From Taudactylus pleione (taxonomy: Eukaryota; Chordata; Amphibia; Anura; Myobatrachidae): a stretch of DNA of 64,000 nt. The DNA is taken from positions 2,877,001 through 2,941,000 of the forward strand of contig JAUIMM010000636.1 in assembly GCA_031769625.1 (NCBI GenBank), in the 5' to 3' direction. Positions 34,773 through 45,099 of the stretch are shown in pieces; the first letter of the stretch is position 1; every line of letters starts with the position of its first letter. The position numbers were made by a program, and so were the translations under genes. Below the pieces are notes generated by a model, which worked only from the letters and a program-made list of their open reading frames with translations, was not told where the DNA came from and did no database searches.

Positions 34773-35302
34773 GGGCCTGATTCAGAGCCGGACGCTATGA
34801 CAGAGCGCTCGCTCTGAATCAGGGCCGTCCTTTTTTTTCAGAGTGGCCTCCTGGCTGCTCGCATAGCGGTGGGTGACCACCCACAGCTATAGCGAGCGGG
34901 CATGATGATGGTCGCGATGGTCAAGACCATCGCGACCATTGGGCTTGCGATGAGACCCTTGTGGTAGGGTCTCGTTGCCACAAGCCCAAGAGTGCATTCG
35001 GCTCTAACAGAGCCGAAAGCACTCCCACTGACATCACTTGTGATGTCAGTGGGGCCAGCCCCAGATGGTAGGCGTTCCCATGGGAACGCCTCTGTCTGGG
35101 CAGCCACTTCCCCGGCCTGCCCACCATAGGGGGCGTGCTGTCACTCAAAATCGACAGCATGCCCCCTTTGGTACGAGACCCGGAGTGATGGTTTGCCCGT
35201 CGCTATCCGGGTCTCGCGCATGCGCACGACGGAGCCGGCTCCGTTGTGCGCATGCACACTGGGCCACCATCGACCCGCTTGCAAGCGCATAGCCAAGGAT
35301 CC
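34773..35302. mobile_element. Tandem-hairpin element, 3'-truncated copy
   Basis: The left end is GGGCCTGATTCAGAGCCGG. It is followed by a series of separate perfect or near-perfect hairpins: GATGGTCGCGATGGTC...GACCATCGCGACCAT, GAGTGCATTCGGCTCT...AGAGCCGAAAGCACTC, CACTGACATCACTTG..., GGCGTTCCCATGGGAACGCC, and GCGCACGACGGAGC...GCTCCGTTGTGCGC. The expected right terminal GGGTCTGAATCAGGCCC is absent. Related copies are at 36222 and 50496. Frames on both strands mirror each other and are not genes. Confidence 0.75.
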
Positions 35303-36195
35303 CATACCCAAGGACCATTCCATCTTGCTCTGCCTTTCATTTCTGCCACTGCTGTGTGGCAATGTGTCATAGATGTGCTTTATACTGTGGTGTCTGTGCC
35401 GCTGCTCTGTTCCTTAGTAACCAGTCAGCTCACTGTAACCTTTGGCCAATAATGACGAAAACTATAATTTAAACTGTGAGGTTTTCTAAATTGACTGTAA
35501 ATGACTGTAAATTAATGTTATTGAGGTTAATAATACTCTAGGAAGAAAAAAAGCTCAATTTATGTGATTTTAGCTTTTTTTGTAAATTTTTGTAAAAAAA
35601 TCCAAATCCAAATCCAAAGCCAGTCACCGTAGTTTGGCAAATCCAAATCCAAATCCAAAGTATAAAGCAATGAAAATGTTAAAATAAAATAAATTATGTG
35701 TGCCCCCCCCCCCCCCCAAAAGCAAAACCGGGCTGTGTGAGCTGGTCCTGGTTTTGAAAATACAGGGAACAAAAGGAATAGGAGTCCACTATATTATCAG
35801 CAACCAGCACCAGGCTCTAACTAGCGGGGGTGTAATGCCAAAGCATTCAGCACCCCACACTAGTCAGCCCAAGCAGAGGATCCCTTGGAGTGGTTCCCCA
35901 GGCCGGGGCTGAAGCCCGGGGCTATCTCTCACATCCATGGCCAGTGGATGCAGGGCTGATTGTGTAAATAAAACATATAAAATAATATTGTCTTTTGCAG
36001 GAGTACTAGAGGTCCCAAAAAGCCTCCCCGCATGCTGGTACTTGGAGAACCGCAAGTACCAGCATGCAGGGCATTAAGAACCCGCTGGTACCTCTAGTCC
36101 ACCTGCTAAATAAATATAATAAAAATGACAAGACACACACATTGTATATTTTTATTACACATACAAACTCACTCACACTGCATACTTTGTACTTT
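35303..36195. other. Mixed repeats, no gene seen
   Basis: It contains AAATCCAAATCC-type short tandem units (35599-35660), a poly-C run (35702-35717), and a hairpin CATGCTGGTACTTGG...GCAAGTACCAGCATG at 36031-36066 inside a common-looking dispersed repeat. No protein-like frame is supported. Confidence 0.5.
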
Positions 36196-37067
36196 GGGCC
36201 TGATTCAGCTTTGGAAATAGAGGCCTTGATTCAGAGCCAGACGCTCTGAAAGAGCGCTCGCTCTGAATCAGGGCGTTTTTTTGGGGTTTTTTGTGCGGCC
36301 TCTTGGCCGCTCACATAGCTGTGGGTGACCACCCACAGCTATTGCAAGCGGCCAGGTGATGGTCGCGATGGTCTCGACCATTGTGACCATCGGGCTTGTG
36401 ACGAGACCCTTGCGGTAGGGTCTTGTTCCTGCAAGCCCCAGTGAGCTTCTGGCTCTTAATAGAGCCGGAAGCTCACCACTGACATCACTCATGATGTCAG
36501 TGGGGCCGCCCCCAAACGGCAGGAGTTCCATCGGGAAGGCCTCCGATTAGCCAGCCACCCCCCCTGCCCGCCTCCAAAACGGTGCGAGCTGTCGATCAAA
36601 ATATAGCCGCCCCCTTTTGGCGCGAGACCCGGAGCGACGGAGCGCCCGTCGCTAGCCAGTTCTCACGTATGCGCACGTCGGAGCCGGCTCCGGCGTGCGC
36701 ATGCGCAGTGGCCAAACATCGACACGCTCGCGAGCGCATAGCGCTTGCGAGCGGGTCTGAATCAGGCCCAGAGTGAGATTTAGCACTTAACTGATCATCT
36801 TGGTGAAACCATGTTGCACTGCAGGTGGGGCGGATTTAGAATGTGCAGAAAGATTTAGATTTGGGAGGTAGGTGTCCAAACTGGCATCTAACGTGCAGTG
36901 TAATAATAAAGCTGTACAGTGATTGTGGGCTACATACAAAAGCAGCCAGTATTTACACTACATGCAAAAAAATGTATGTATTTACACCCCCTGCACTGCA
37001 ACATGGTTTGCCCAGGTACACAGTTAAGTGCTAATTTTCACTCTGTTCCCAAAGCTGAATCAGGCCC
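36196..37067. mobile_element. Harbinger-like element hosting a nested copy
   Basis: Ends are GGGCCTGATTCAGCTTTGG and CCAAAGCTGAATCAGGCCC, a perfect 19-bp inverted repeat, with TTT on both sides (36193-36195, 37068-37070). Beyond the inner element, TTTAGCACTTAACTG pairs with CAGTTAAGTGCTAA and CCATGTTGCACTGCAGG with CCTGCACTGCAACATGG. Without the inner insertion it is about 320 bp. Confidence 0.85.
36222..36769. mobile_element. Tandem-hairpin element nested in 36196-37067
   Basis: The left end GGCCTTGATTCAGAGCC and the right end GGGTCTGAATCAGGCCC are flanked by AGA on both sides (36219-36221 and 36770-36772). The interior has the same hairpin order as the copies at 34773 and 50496, with different stem sequences: GTGAGCTTCTGGCTCT...AGAGCCGGAAGCTCAC, and TGCGCACGTCGGAGCC...GGCTCCGGCGTGCGCA. 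There is no coding capacity. Confidence 0.85.
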
Positions 37068-37070
37068 TTT

Positions 37071-37998
37071 GTCCCTTGTGCTGGTCTGTCCCCTTGTTCA
37101 GTAGAATCCACAATCGGGACCTGTAAAAAAAATAAAAACCTGCTCACCCATCCCTCGGATCCGCTCCTCTTCATTTCATGTAGGCATCCACGTTCTTGGT
37201 AAAATAAAAAAACACGAAGCCCACCAGACAGAGTACTGTCAAAGGACAGTACTTACCGAATGCCAGACCAGATGTTCATTGGCAGAGAAAGGCAAGCTTC
37301 CGTCTCTCAGCCAATGAGCAGTTCCCTCATTGACTTCAGTGGCAGGAACCACTTAGGTTACTAAAGTGGATTCCCACCACTAAAGTCAAGTTGTATGTTT
37401 TCCCCAAGAAAAACTTGCATTTCATACACATTTCATACACACTCGCACCCTCCAACTAGCACTCTATTAAATAGTGTGAGTTTCATTACAAACTCGTATC
37501 ATATTCACTGCGAGATGATGCGAGTCCATACTCGCAATAAATCTCTGAGCCTATTACATTTTTCCCAGTATGTCTACATATATTATACATAGAATAGATT
37601 TTGTATTATTTATACTTGTATTATTGTTTTTCCCTGCAGATCCATGCTGATCAAATGTTAACATGGTTAACTCTTAATTGTGATACTGAATTGTCACGTT
37701 ACTATTTATTCATACATACAGTACCTACAATGGTTAAACTTAAATCACAGATGAATACATAAGTATTTAACCATTAAGCAAGTTTCACAGTAAAACAAAA
37801 TATTTTATTTAAGATTTCTGAAATCAATTCCCTATTTTATTGCAAGCTAAATAGCAAGAAGATTCTTTATTCAATAAAATATATGAAATGCTTATAGATA
37901 TGTATCTCTTCAATGTCCCATTATTTTATTTTATTCAGGATGAAGCCATGTGTGTAGCTCATAAGCTCATGTGTTACATGTCCCATTTTAACCCTCAT
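37071..37998. other. Unique or weakly repetitive DNA, no gene seen
   Basis: GGACAGTACTTACC and AGTACTGTCAAAGGACAGTAC form a small palindrome near 37232-37256. GGCAGAGAAAGGCAAGCTTCC followed by CTCAGCCAATGAGCAG suggests a dispersed repeat. The remainder is AT-rich. Confidence 0.35.
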
Positions 37999-38100
37999 CA
38001 GGGCCGCAACTAGGGGGGGGCTAGAGGTGCACGTGCACAGGGTGCCAGAATGCAGGGGGTGAAAAAGGGCTGACTCACGGTGGCTTGGGGACTGCAGATT

Positions 38101-38221
38101 CAGAAAACAGCCATCCAAAAATGGCCACCGCCAAGGAGGAGACAGATGCTAGAGGTCCTTACTGGACCTCTAGTGTCTGTCTCCTCCTTGGCGGCGGCCA
38201 TTTTTGGATGGGCATTTTCAG
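38101..38221. repeat. Long hairpin, ~57-bp arms
   Basis: The left arm, including GCCATCCAAAAATGGCCACC, CAAGGAGGAGACAGATGC and TAGAGGTCC, is mirrored with few mismatches by GGACCTCTAGTGTCTG, CTCCTCCTTGGCGGCGGCC and ATTTTTGGATGG, with a 5-base loop at 38159-38163. A second copy of the left arm starts at 38265, but its right arm stops after about 16 bp. Confidence 0.85.
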
Positions 38222-38387
38222 CAGATTCGATGCAGACTAGCCGTCCACATGGACTCTGCTGAAAACGGCCATCCAAAAATGGCCGCCACCAAGGAGGAGA
38301 AAGACACTAGAGGTCCTACTGGACCTCTAGTGTCTGTAGGCCAGAGCAAGTGCCGGGAGAAGATGCTGAAAGCTGCATCTTCTCCCG

Positions 38388-38590
38388 TGAAACCCCCTGG
38401 CAACAGGCATGAATCCCCCAGGCAACGAACATGTAACCCCCTGGCAACGAGCATGTTACCCCATGACAATGAGCATAAGCCCCATGGCAACGAGCATGAC
38501 ACCCCATAGCAACGAGCACGAAACCCCCTGGCAACGAGCATGAAACCCCCTGGCAACGAGCATGGAACCCCTGGTAATGAGCATAAAACC
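38388..38590. repeat. 21-22-bp minisatellite, AACCCCCTGGCAACGAGCATG
   Basis: There are about nine units of a 21-22-bp repeat, whose core is CCCCCTGGCAACGAGCATG, with substitutions such as CCCATGACAATGAGCATAAG. The same unit reappears at 41583-41757. Long minus-strand frames through the array are artefacts. Confidence 0.9.
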
Positions 38591-38655
38591 CCAGACAATG
38601 AGCAGGTAATTTTAAAGTAATGCACTGGGTGACAGATATCCTAGTTTCGGTCCTG

Positions 38656-39630
38656 CCCTCAACAATCACTGACATGAGTGAAAACAACAAAAGACACTAT
38701 AACCCATTGACAGTGCAATAAAACCTCCTACATTTAGTGTAATTATAGCCATAAATAATGGCAATGCAGTTCCAATCCACAATTTTTTTCCCAACCATAC
38801 AATGGGTCTCCTGAGCATCTCTAGTTCTTCTAACCTGCCTACTTAAAGTGAAGTCACCTTTGGAGACTGCCATTTAGGCAAGTTTGAATACTGTTGCCCA
38901 GCAACATCTCTGCTCTGTAAATACGATTCAGTCCAAATGCTCTGAGACCTGAGTAAATCTACAGTTGCTTCTAAGAGTAATAAAGATAAATCTAACTACC
39001 AACAAGATGAAGTTCTGGCAAAGGCAGGGCATATGCGTCATGGCCCAACTCCTCACTCAGCTGGCACATGTCTGTGTTCATAATCAAGACCTAGGTGTCA
39101 CGTCTGAAGTTTGGTTTGGGTTGGAACAGGCATGGGAGGCTGAAGAGATTTGAGAGAGACGTGAAGGAACTTAGGTGGCTTGAGCCAGGACTTCCTCATG
39201 TAATGATGTGAGGAGGTAGAGATACAGCAGTAAATCATGGGCCCGAAGGCGAGGACAGGAATTTTTTATTGAACAGCAGGTTGGACTGGAACTGGATATA
39301 TAATATTGAAGGAATGGGCAGAATCGGATTGGGATAGATGATGCTGGATTGAGAGCTGGATTGGTTTGACACCAATGTTGATGAATTGAAGAACTCTGGT
39401 GTGCAGCTTGTGTGCCATCATGCTGGGAAGAAACCTTGTGAGCATAGAGCTGCAGAGAGCCATCTCCATGCTCAGTGATAGGACACTGAGAAGGCGGGGA
39501 AGGAGCAGCACAGACAGACCTCTATACCAGCCGGCAGTGATGTGCAGCGTGTGCGGACCTCTGTGCTCTCCAGGAGTGATGTACCAAATGTCCCATTTGT
39601 GTCAGTCCTTCATACTTTGCAGTTCAAAAT
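38656..39630. other. No gene seen
   Basis: This is unique sequence. The in-frame ATG at 39399 leads into the satellite only because the satellite lacks stops. Confidence 0.4.
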
Positions 39631-40757
39631 GTGCTCACACAGTGCTTTGCCTCACATCACATATACACTGCTCTGCATTTCATCACATATACACTGCACT
39701 GCCTTACATCACATTTACACTGCACTGCATTTCATCACATATACACTGCACTGCATTACATCACATATACACTGCTCTGCATTTCATCACATATACACTG
39801 CACTGCATTACATCACATATACACTGCTTTGCCTTACATCACATATACACTGCTTTGCCTCACATCACATATACACTGCTCTGCATTTCATCACATATAC
39901 ACTGCACTGCCTTACATCACATTTACACTGCACTGCATTTCATCACATATACACTGCACTGCATTACATCACATATACACTGCTCTGCATTTCATCACAT
40001 ATACACTGCACTGCATTACATCACATATACACTGCTTTGCCTTACATCACATATACACTGCTTTGCCTCACATCACATATACACTGCTCTGCATTTCATC
40101 ACATATACACTGCACTGCCTTACATCACATTTACACTGCACTGCATTTCATCACATATACACTGCACTGCATTACATCACATATACACTGCTCTGCATTT
40201 CATCACATATACACTGCACTGCATTACATCACATATACACTGCTTTGCCTTACATCACATATACACTGCACTGCATTTCATCACATATACACTGCTTTGC
40301 CTTACATCACATATATACTGCACTGCATTACATCACATATACACTGCTCTGCATTTCATCACATATACACTGCTTTGCCTTACATCACATATGCACTGCA
40401 CTGCATTACATCACATATACACTGCTTTGCCTCACATCACATATACACTGCTCTGCATTTCATCACATATACACTGCTCTGCATTTCATCACATATACAC
40501 TGCTTTGCCTCACATCACATATACACTGCTTTGCCTCACATCACATATACACTGCTCTGCATTTCATCACATATACACTGCTCTGCATTTCATCACATAT
40601 ACACTGCTTTGCTTCACATCACATATACACTGCTTTGCCTCACATCACATATACACTGCTCTGCATTTCATCACATATACACTGCTTTGCCTTACATCAC
40701 ATATACACTGCTTTGCCTTACATCACATATACACTGCACTGCATTACATCACATGAC
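39631..40757. repeat. 26-bp tandem satellite, about 43 units
   Basis: The unit is TCACATATACACTGCWYTGC then MTTWCA, 26 bp, in variants CTCTGCATTTCA, CACTGCATTACA, CTTTGCCTTACA and CTTTGCCTCACA. An 8-unit (208-bp) higher-order repeat is visible on the left. The unit is not a multiple of three and has no stop in this strand, so all three plus-strand frames stay open for 380-470 codons (ICS/HIHC/YTAL-type translation). These are not genes. Confidence 0.97.
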
Positions 40758-40929
40758 ATACACAACATTCTGCAATGCATAATGTACATAGTACTCTGCA
40801 TCACCTGTATTTGCTGACTTTCAAAGCACATCAGTATACAATAGGCGTGGATCAGAGAACCATGGGCACACCAGAGGACATTATGGAACAGTGGGAAAAC
40901 TACATTCTGGTGAGGCACTTTCAGTCTTA

Positions 40930-41410
40930 TGAGCTGTAATGCACACTAATTCAGCAAGCTGCTGTGTTCCTTTAATGATATAGCTGCAGTGAGCACACAT
41001 CCCTCTGAGGAAATCCCGGTGAATGGGAAGAAACGCATTAGGGACTTCACTTGAGAACCTACTACTTTTATCACCGCTGCTGTCATCGTTGTTGCTGCTC
41101 AATGCAGCTATTTAGTTAAAGGAACACAACAGCCTGCTGCATGAATGGTGACAATATTGGATAGATACAGCTGCTGCACCCACAACTCTCACCTTGTGGT
41201 CTAAGACTTATCAGGTGGGCGAGCTATAGCACAGTCTGTGCACTTGTAATCATTACGGACTTTGTTGACTATGTGGCGCTGTTGGAGAGACTCTGCTGTC
41301 TTACACAAGGTTTACATTCTGTGGTCAGTGAGTACCTAAAATAAAGAATTAAAGTGCAGATCGTGTACCACTTGCTAAGGATATAATTATTATCCGCTGG
41401 GTGACACCCC
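40930..41410 (+). mobile_element. Possible Penelope-type terminal segment
   Basis: It contains CATCCCTCTGAGGAAATCCC then GGTGAATGGGAAGAAACGCA, a CTGAGGAA...GAAACGC layout like 11940, followed by GCTGCTGTCATCG and TATGTGGCGCTGTTGGAGAG. There is no coding sequence. Assignment is by motif only. Confidence 0.35.
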
Positions 41411-41582
41411 TATATACAGCCATTTTCTGTGATTGAGATGCGTGTTGCCATATTGGATCGAATTAGACCTGAGAGAGCCTGTGCTCTTATGAGCAGGGCC
41501 CTCTACCCTCTTGTGCTTCTCCTTACTTTACTTTGATCTACTTCTTACTCCCCACTAGTTGCTTTGCTCTGCTGCTTATGTG

Positions 41583-41757
41583 GGAAACCCCCTGGCAACG
41601 AGCATGTAACCCCCTGGGAATGAGCATGTAACCCCCTGGCAACGAGCATGTAACCCCATGACAACGAGCATAAACCCCATGGCAACGAGCATGAAACCCC
41701 ATGACATGGCAACAAGCATGTAACCCCTGGCAATGAGCATAAACCCCCTGTTATGGT
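41583..41757. repeat. 21-22-bp minisatellite, second locus
   Basis: There are about eight units of the CCCCCTGGCAACGAGCATG repeat, same orientation as at 38388-38590. It begins at GAAACCCCCTGGCAACG and ends at ATAAACCCCCTGTTATGG. Confidence 0.9.
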
Positions 41758-41834
41758 CGCTAATGTAGTAATGTATATTATCCTTGTCCTCACATCCTGT
41801 ATTGTATTGTACTGTAAGTCACTGATCAACCTAT

Positions 41835-41912
41835 TTGTTTATGTACTTTGTAAGGCGCTACGAAACACTTGTGGCACCATATAAATTTATTATAATTATT
41901 ATTATTTATTAC
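41835..41912 (+). mobile_element. L2/SINE-type 3' tail, plus strand
   Basis: TTTGTAAGGCGCTACGAAAC then TTGTGGCACCATATAAAT followed by (TTA)n-like repeats matches the GCGCTG-TGGCGC-ATATAAATA type tail of L2-clade LINEs and their SINEs. It meets the opposite-strand SINE tail directly to its right. Confidence 0.55.
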
Positions 41913-42215
41913 CAGTTATTTATATAGCACACATATTCTGCAGCGCTGTACAGAGCATATCTTACCATTCACATCTGTTCCATGCCCCAGCAGAGCTTAC
42001 AAACATACACACTATGGTCAATTTTGTGAGGAGCCAATTAACCCACCGGTATATTTTTGGAGTGTGGGAGGAAACCGGAGTACCCGGAGGAAACCCACGC
42101 AAGCACAAGGAGAATATACAAACTCCACACAGTTAGGGCCGTAGTGGGAATTGAACCCATGACCTCAGTGCTGTGAGGCAGTAATGCTAACCATTACACC
42201 ATCTGTGCTGCCCAA
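41905..42215 (-). mobile_element. tRNA-derived SINE with L2-type tail
   Basis: Read on the minus strand, it starts with a tRNA-like head: an A-box-like TGGTGTAATGGTTAGCAT (complement of 42184-42201) and a B-box-like TGGGTTCAATTCCCA (complement of 42145-42159). A central segment with GTGTGGAGTTTGTATATTCT, GCGTGGGTTTCCTCCGGGTA and CTCCGGTTTCCTCCCACAC resembles the conserved core of V-SINE-type elements. The end has GCGCTGCAGAATATGTGTGC and TATATAAATAA. About 310 bp, near full length. RNA polymerase III would drive an active copy; this one's promoter boxes look intact, but activity cannot be judged. Confidence 0.8.
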
Positions 42216-42436
42216 TAAATAAATGATGATGATGATAATAATAATAATAACAACAACAATCCTTATTACATGGCCTGTCTAACCAGCTGGATTGATCAGT
42301 GACCTATACAGAGATTAGTGCTACATATCCAATAGAGACATATATTTTGCCTTGATATAGGATAACTATATTGGAAATATAGGCAGTGATCTGTTTTAGT
42401 CTAAAGAGGTTCTTTTACACATACTTAGTGGACTTT

Positions 42437-42993
42437 GGGCCTAATTCATCATGGATCGCAATTGCAACCGCGCATGCAGGTTGGTCGATGGTGCGTACTG
42501 CGCAAGCGTATGCATGCAGTGCACGTGTGTGAGTCAGCATTGCGATCGCTCTGCGATCACCTACACAGATACAAAGCCATCGCAGAGTAAGTGACATCAG
42601 GTCAGCGTTTGGGAGGGGTAGTGGGACATGGGACTGGTCAGAGAAGCGAGGCGTGCTTGTCCGTGTGAATGCCGTAACTTGGGCATGCATAAATTAGCCT
42701 CTGCAATGGCATACGCAGCTTGTGTACTCACTGTGTGCGATGCGGTTAGCAATTCCTAAGGGCAGACCTGTTGTAATTGTGCGTGAGGGGCCGATGTTAC
42801 TCGGTGGTACCGATGTATACGCAGGATTGCAAGGTATTACGGATGTGAGTTATCGGTAGTGGGCGTCTCTATGCTGGCTTTGGGCGTCTCTAAACTAGCT
42901 TTGCGATTGCAGTCATTTGCATTATTTTCACAGCATATCTGTGTGCGTAATCGCAGCTGTGATCGCAATAGCAATCCGTAGTGAATCCGGCCC
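42437..42993. mobile_element. Harbinger-like non-autonomous element, 557 bp
   Basis: Ends are GGGCCTAATTCATCATGGAT and ATCCGTAGTGAATCCGGCCC. The interior has GATCGCAATTGCAACCGCG, GCGATCGCTCTGCGATC and two GGGCGTCTCTA motifs, placing it with 1802, 4868 and 31199. Flanking TTT/AAT do not match as a duplication. Confidence 0.7.
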
Positions 42994-43399
42994 AATGTTA
43001 TGAATGCATGTGTTTTAATTTTTCACAGTTAGTTTTTGTGTGTTTATACTGTCATAATTTTTGTGACCAAGTGCAACATTTAATATAGGTTTTTTTTGTA
43101 ACTACTACTGTTATAAATTGCACAAATTGAAACACATTATTGAATTGAAACGGTAACATCAATGAATATTGTTTACATTTACTATGTTAGATGCAGCATT
43201 GTATGTTAATCTTTCTTTTGAATAGGTTTTGAACGCAGCGCTGTTGTATTTCTTTTACCTGTCTTGCCAGCCTGTCACATCCAAGTAAAAATGTATTTAC
43301 ATTTTCAGGTGGATTCATTTTTGCATAGTTTCCAAATCATTACTGATACTGAGAAAGTTATTGTTTTGTCCCGTCTTTTTCTTCCTATGTTCTATGGTG

Positions 43400-43592
43400 G
43401 ATATGTATCAAGCAGTGTAAAGAGTGGAGATGAGGACAAGTGGAGAAGTTGCCCATAGCTGCCAATCAGCTTATACTTATTGTTTTATAACATGTACTTC
43501 ATAAATGCTAGCTAGAAGCTGATTGGTTGCTATGGTCAACTTCTCCACTTGTCCTTTTCTCCACTCTATAGAAGACGTGATACATCTCCTCC
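43400..43592. mobile_element. Fold-back MITE, AGTGGAGAAGTTGCCC family, copy 4
   Basis: GATATGTATCAAGCAGTG on the left and CGTGATACATCTCC on the right flank the inner arms AAGTGGAGAAGTTGCCCATA and TATGGTCAACTTCTCCACTT. The layout is as at 8082. Confidence 0.75.
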
Positions 43593-43770
43593 TAATACCC
43601 TTTAAGTGAAATATAGCATTTGTTAAGTATATTTTATAATATGAGAATATAAAGAATACTTGAGTAATACCTACTCTAAAGTCATCAAAAAGTGAGTGTG
43701 TGACCTGACTTTATGGCGTGTATTCAATGTTCCATGAAATGAGACTGCACACATCACTAATCACTATAGA

Positions 43771-44133
43771 CAGGGGTGTATCTATAATGGGTGCAGGGTG
43801 TGTGAGGCACACGAGCCCCTGGGTAGAGATTGGCCCATACCGCACACCCTACACCCATACTTCCAAATACTTACCTCTCCGAAGTCCCACGTCGGCTGGA
43901 GAGGCGCTACACAGAACACCTGGAAAGTGTTCGCAGCGGCCACTTTCCAGGTGTTCTGTGCATTCGCAGTAGGGAAATCGCTGGGAAAATGGCTGCCACG
44001 CCATTTTCCCGGTGCACTGCATATGCGCAGTAGACTCGGGGCACAGACTACTAGGCTGCGGCCGCCAGAGAGAGAGGAAGGAGCCACTGATGGTGAGTGA
44101 ACATGGGCCCCCTCCTCTCTAAATACACCCCTC
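43771..44133. mobile_element. hAT-like non-autonomous element, 363 bp
   Basis: The left end CAGGGGTGTATCTATA and the right end AAATACACCCCTC are inverted. Perfect 8-bp flanks ACTATAGA lie at 43763-43770 and 44134-44141. The interior includes CACCTGGAAAGTGTTCGC / GCGGCCACTTTCCAGGTG and GAAAATGGCTGCCACGCCATTTTC palindromes. Overlapping frames on both strands are artefacts. Confidence 0.85.
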
Positions 44134-44833
44134 ACTATAGAATACTGTACTCTAAAAGCAACAATTTTCCTGCACACATCTGTGCACCACCATCATAAGA
44201 CACCTCGCCCAAAGAGGTTTGGCCAAAGCCCTGGAAACTGATCCAGCTGCAAGCTCTAAGGTACTACAAGAAAATCTGCTTGATTAGCAACACATTAAAA
44301 CATATGTACAACCAATTCATCAATCAGACCAATCAAATACTTATCCAATCAGATTTTATGAGACATAATGGAAAGTTGGGTTAGCCATAAGTGTGGGCAG
44401 ATGGCTATCAGAAATATTGGAACTGCCTTTACTTTGCATTAATTTTCAATATTTACAGAAGTGTCCTCATACACTGTGGCTCAAGTCGCTCTTACTCACT
44501 CAAAATGAGCATCTTATCCACATAAATAAAAGAACTGGGAGTGACAAAACTGCTTCCATTGATCAATTTGACGTGCCACCTTTGTACATGTGTGTGTGAT
44601 TGAGTTTGAATCTGTAAGAACTGTCAGAAGAGAGTGGCTGCAACTTTTTCGCATGACAAGTTCCATTGTGCTTCATTTGTGACAATATATGTGTTTAAAA
44701 CTAATTTCTAAATGGTTAAAGTTGCAGCAAAGTGTCTCTAGTACACTGTGAGCTGTGTTTTGTGATGTGAATAAAGAAAAACATGGTACGCTACTCCTCC
44801 CAGAGTATCTCGGTAGCACTGGGGTGGTGTATA

Positions 44834-45095
44834 GACACTTGGGGGTATATTTACTAATGGTCAATTTTTAATCTATTTTGCCAGTTTTAAAAATGAAAAA
44901 TTTTTGATGAAAATCGATCAACATCGATGTTGTCTTTCTGGGGCTAAATCACAAATTTACTAACAGACAATTTTTATTTGCTTTTTAAGTATAAGTAAAT
45001 GTGTGATTTTGTCCCAGAAACACGTGTTAATCGATTTTGATCAATTTTCATCTATTAAATCGATCAAAATGACCTTCAGAAAATGTACCCCTAGG
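44834..45095. mobile_element. Fold-back element, about 260 bp
   Basis: GGGGGTATATTTACTAATGG on the left faces GAAAATGTACCCC on the right. AAAATCGATCAACATCGATG and TCGATTTTGATCAATTTTC pair, as do CTGGGGCTAAATCACA and TGTGATTTTGTCCCAG. It shares a GGGGGTA start with 888-1092. Confidence 0.65.
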
Positions 45096-45099
45096 TGTG

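Larger units (their letters stand above)
37999..38655. mobile_element. hAT-like composite element with hairpins and a minisatellite
   Basis: The left end is CAGGGCCGCAACTAGGG and the right end CCTAGTTTCGGTCCTG, an imperfect inverted pair like that of 22774-23049. The flanks share CCCTCA. Inside are, in order, a long hairpin (38101-38221), a second half-hairpin (38265-38336) and the 21-22-bp minisatellite (38388-38590). There is no transposase. The element appears to have grown by internal duplication. Confidence 0.6.

Noticed and set aside
38316..38690. 124- and 135-codon minus-strand frames with repeated CSLPGG-like units
   Set aside because: They are translation of the 21-22-bp minisatellite; the unit is near a multiple of three, so the pattern looks protein-like.
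39399..40817. Very long plus-strand frames (472, 404 and 383 codons) that could look like a repetitive protein gene
   Set aside because: All three overlap in different frames and consist of translated 26-bp satellite units. The frames stay open only because the unit has no stop in this strand.
42140..42205. tRNA gene on the minus strand
   Set aside because: A and B box-like motifs are present, but the segment continues into a SINE core and L2-type tail, so it is a SINE head and not a tRNA gene.
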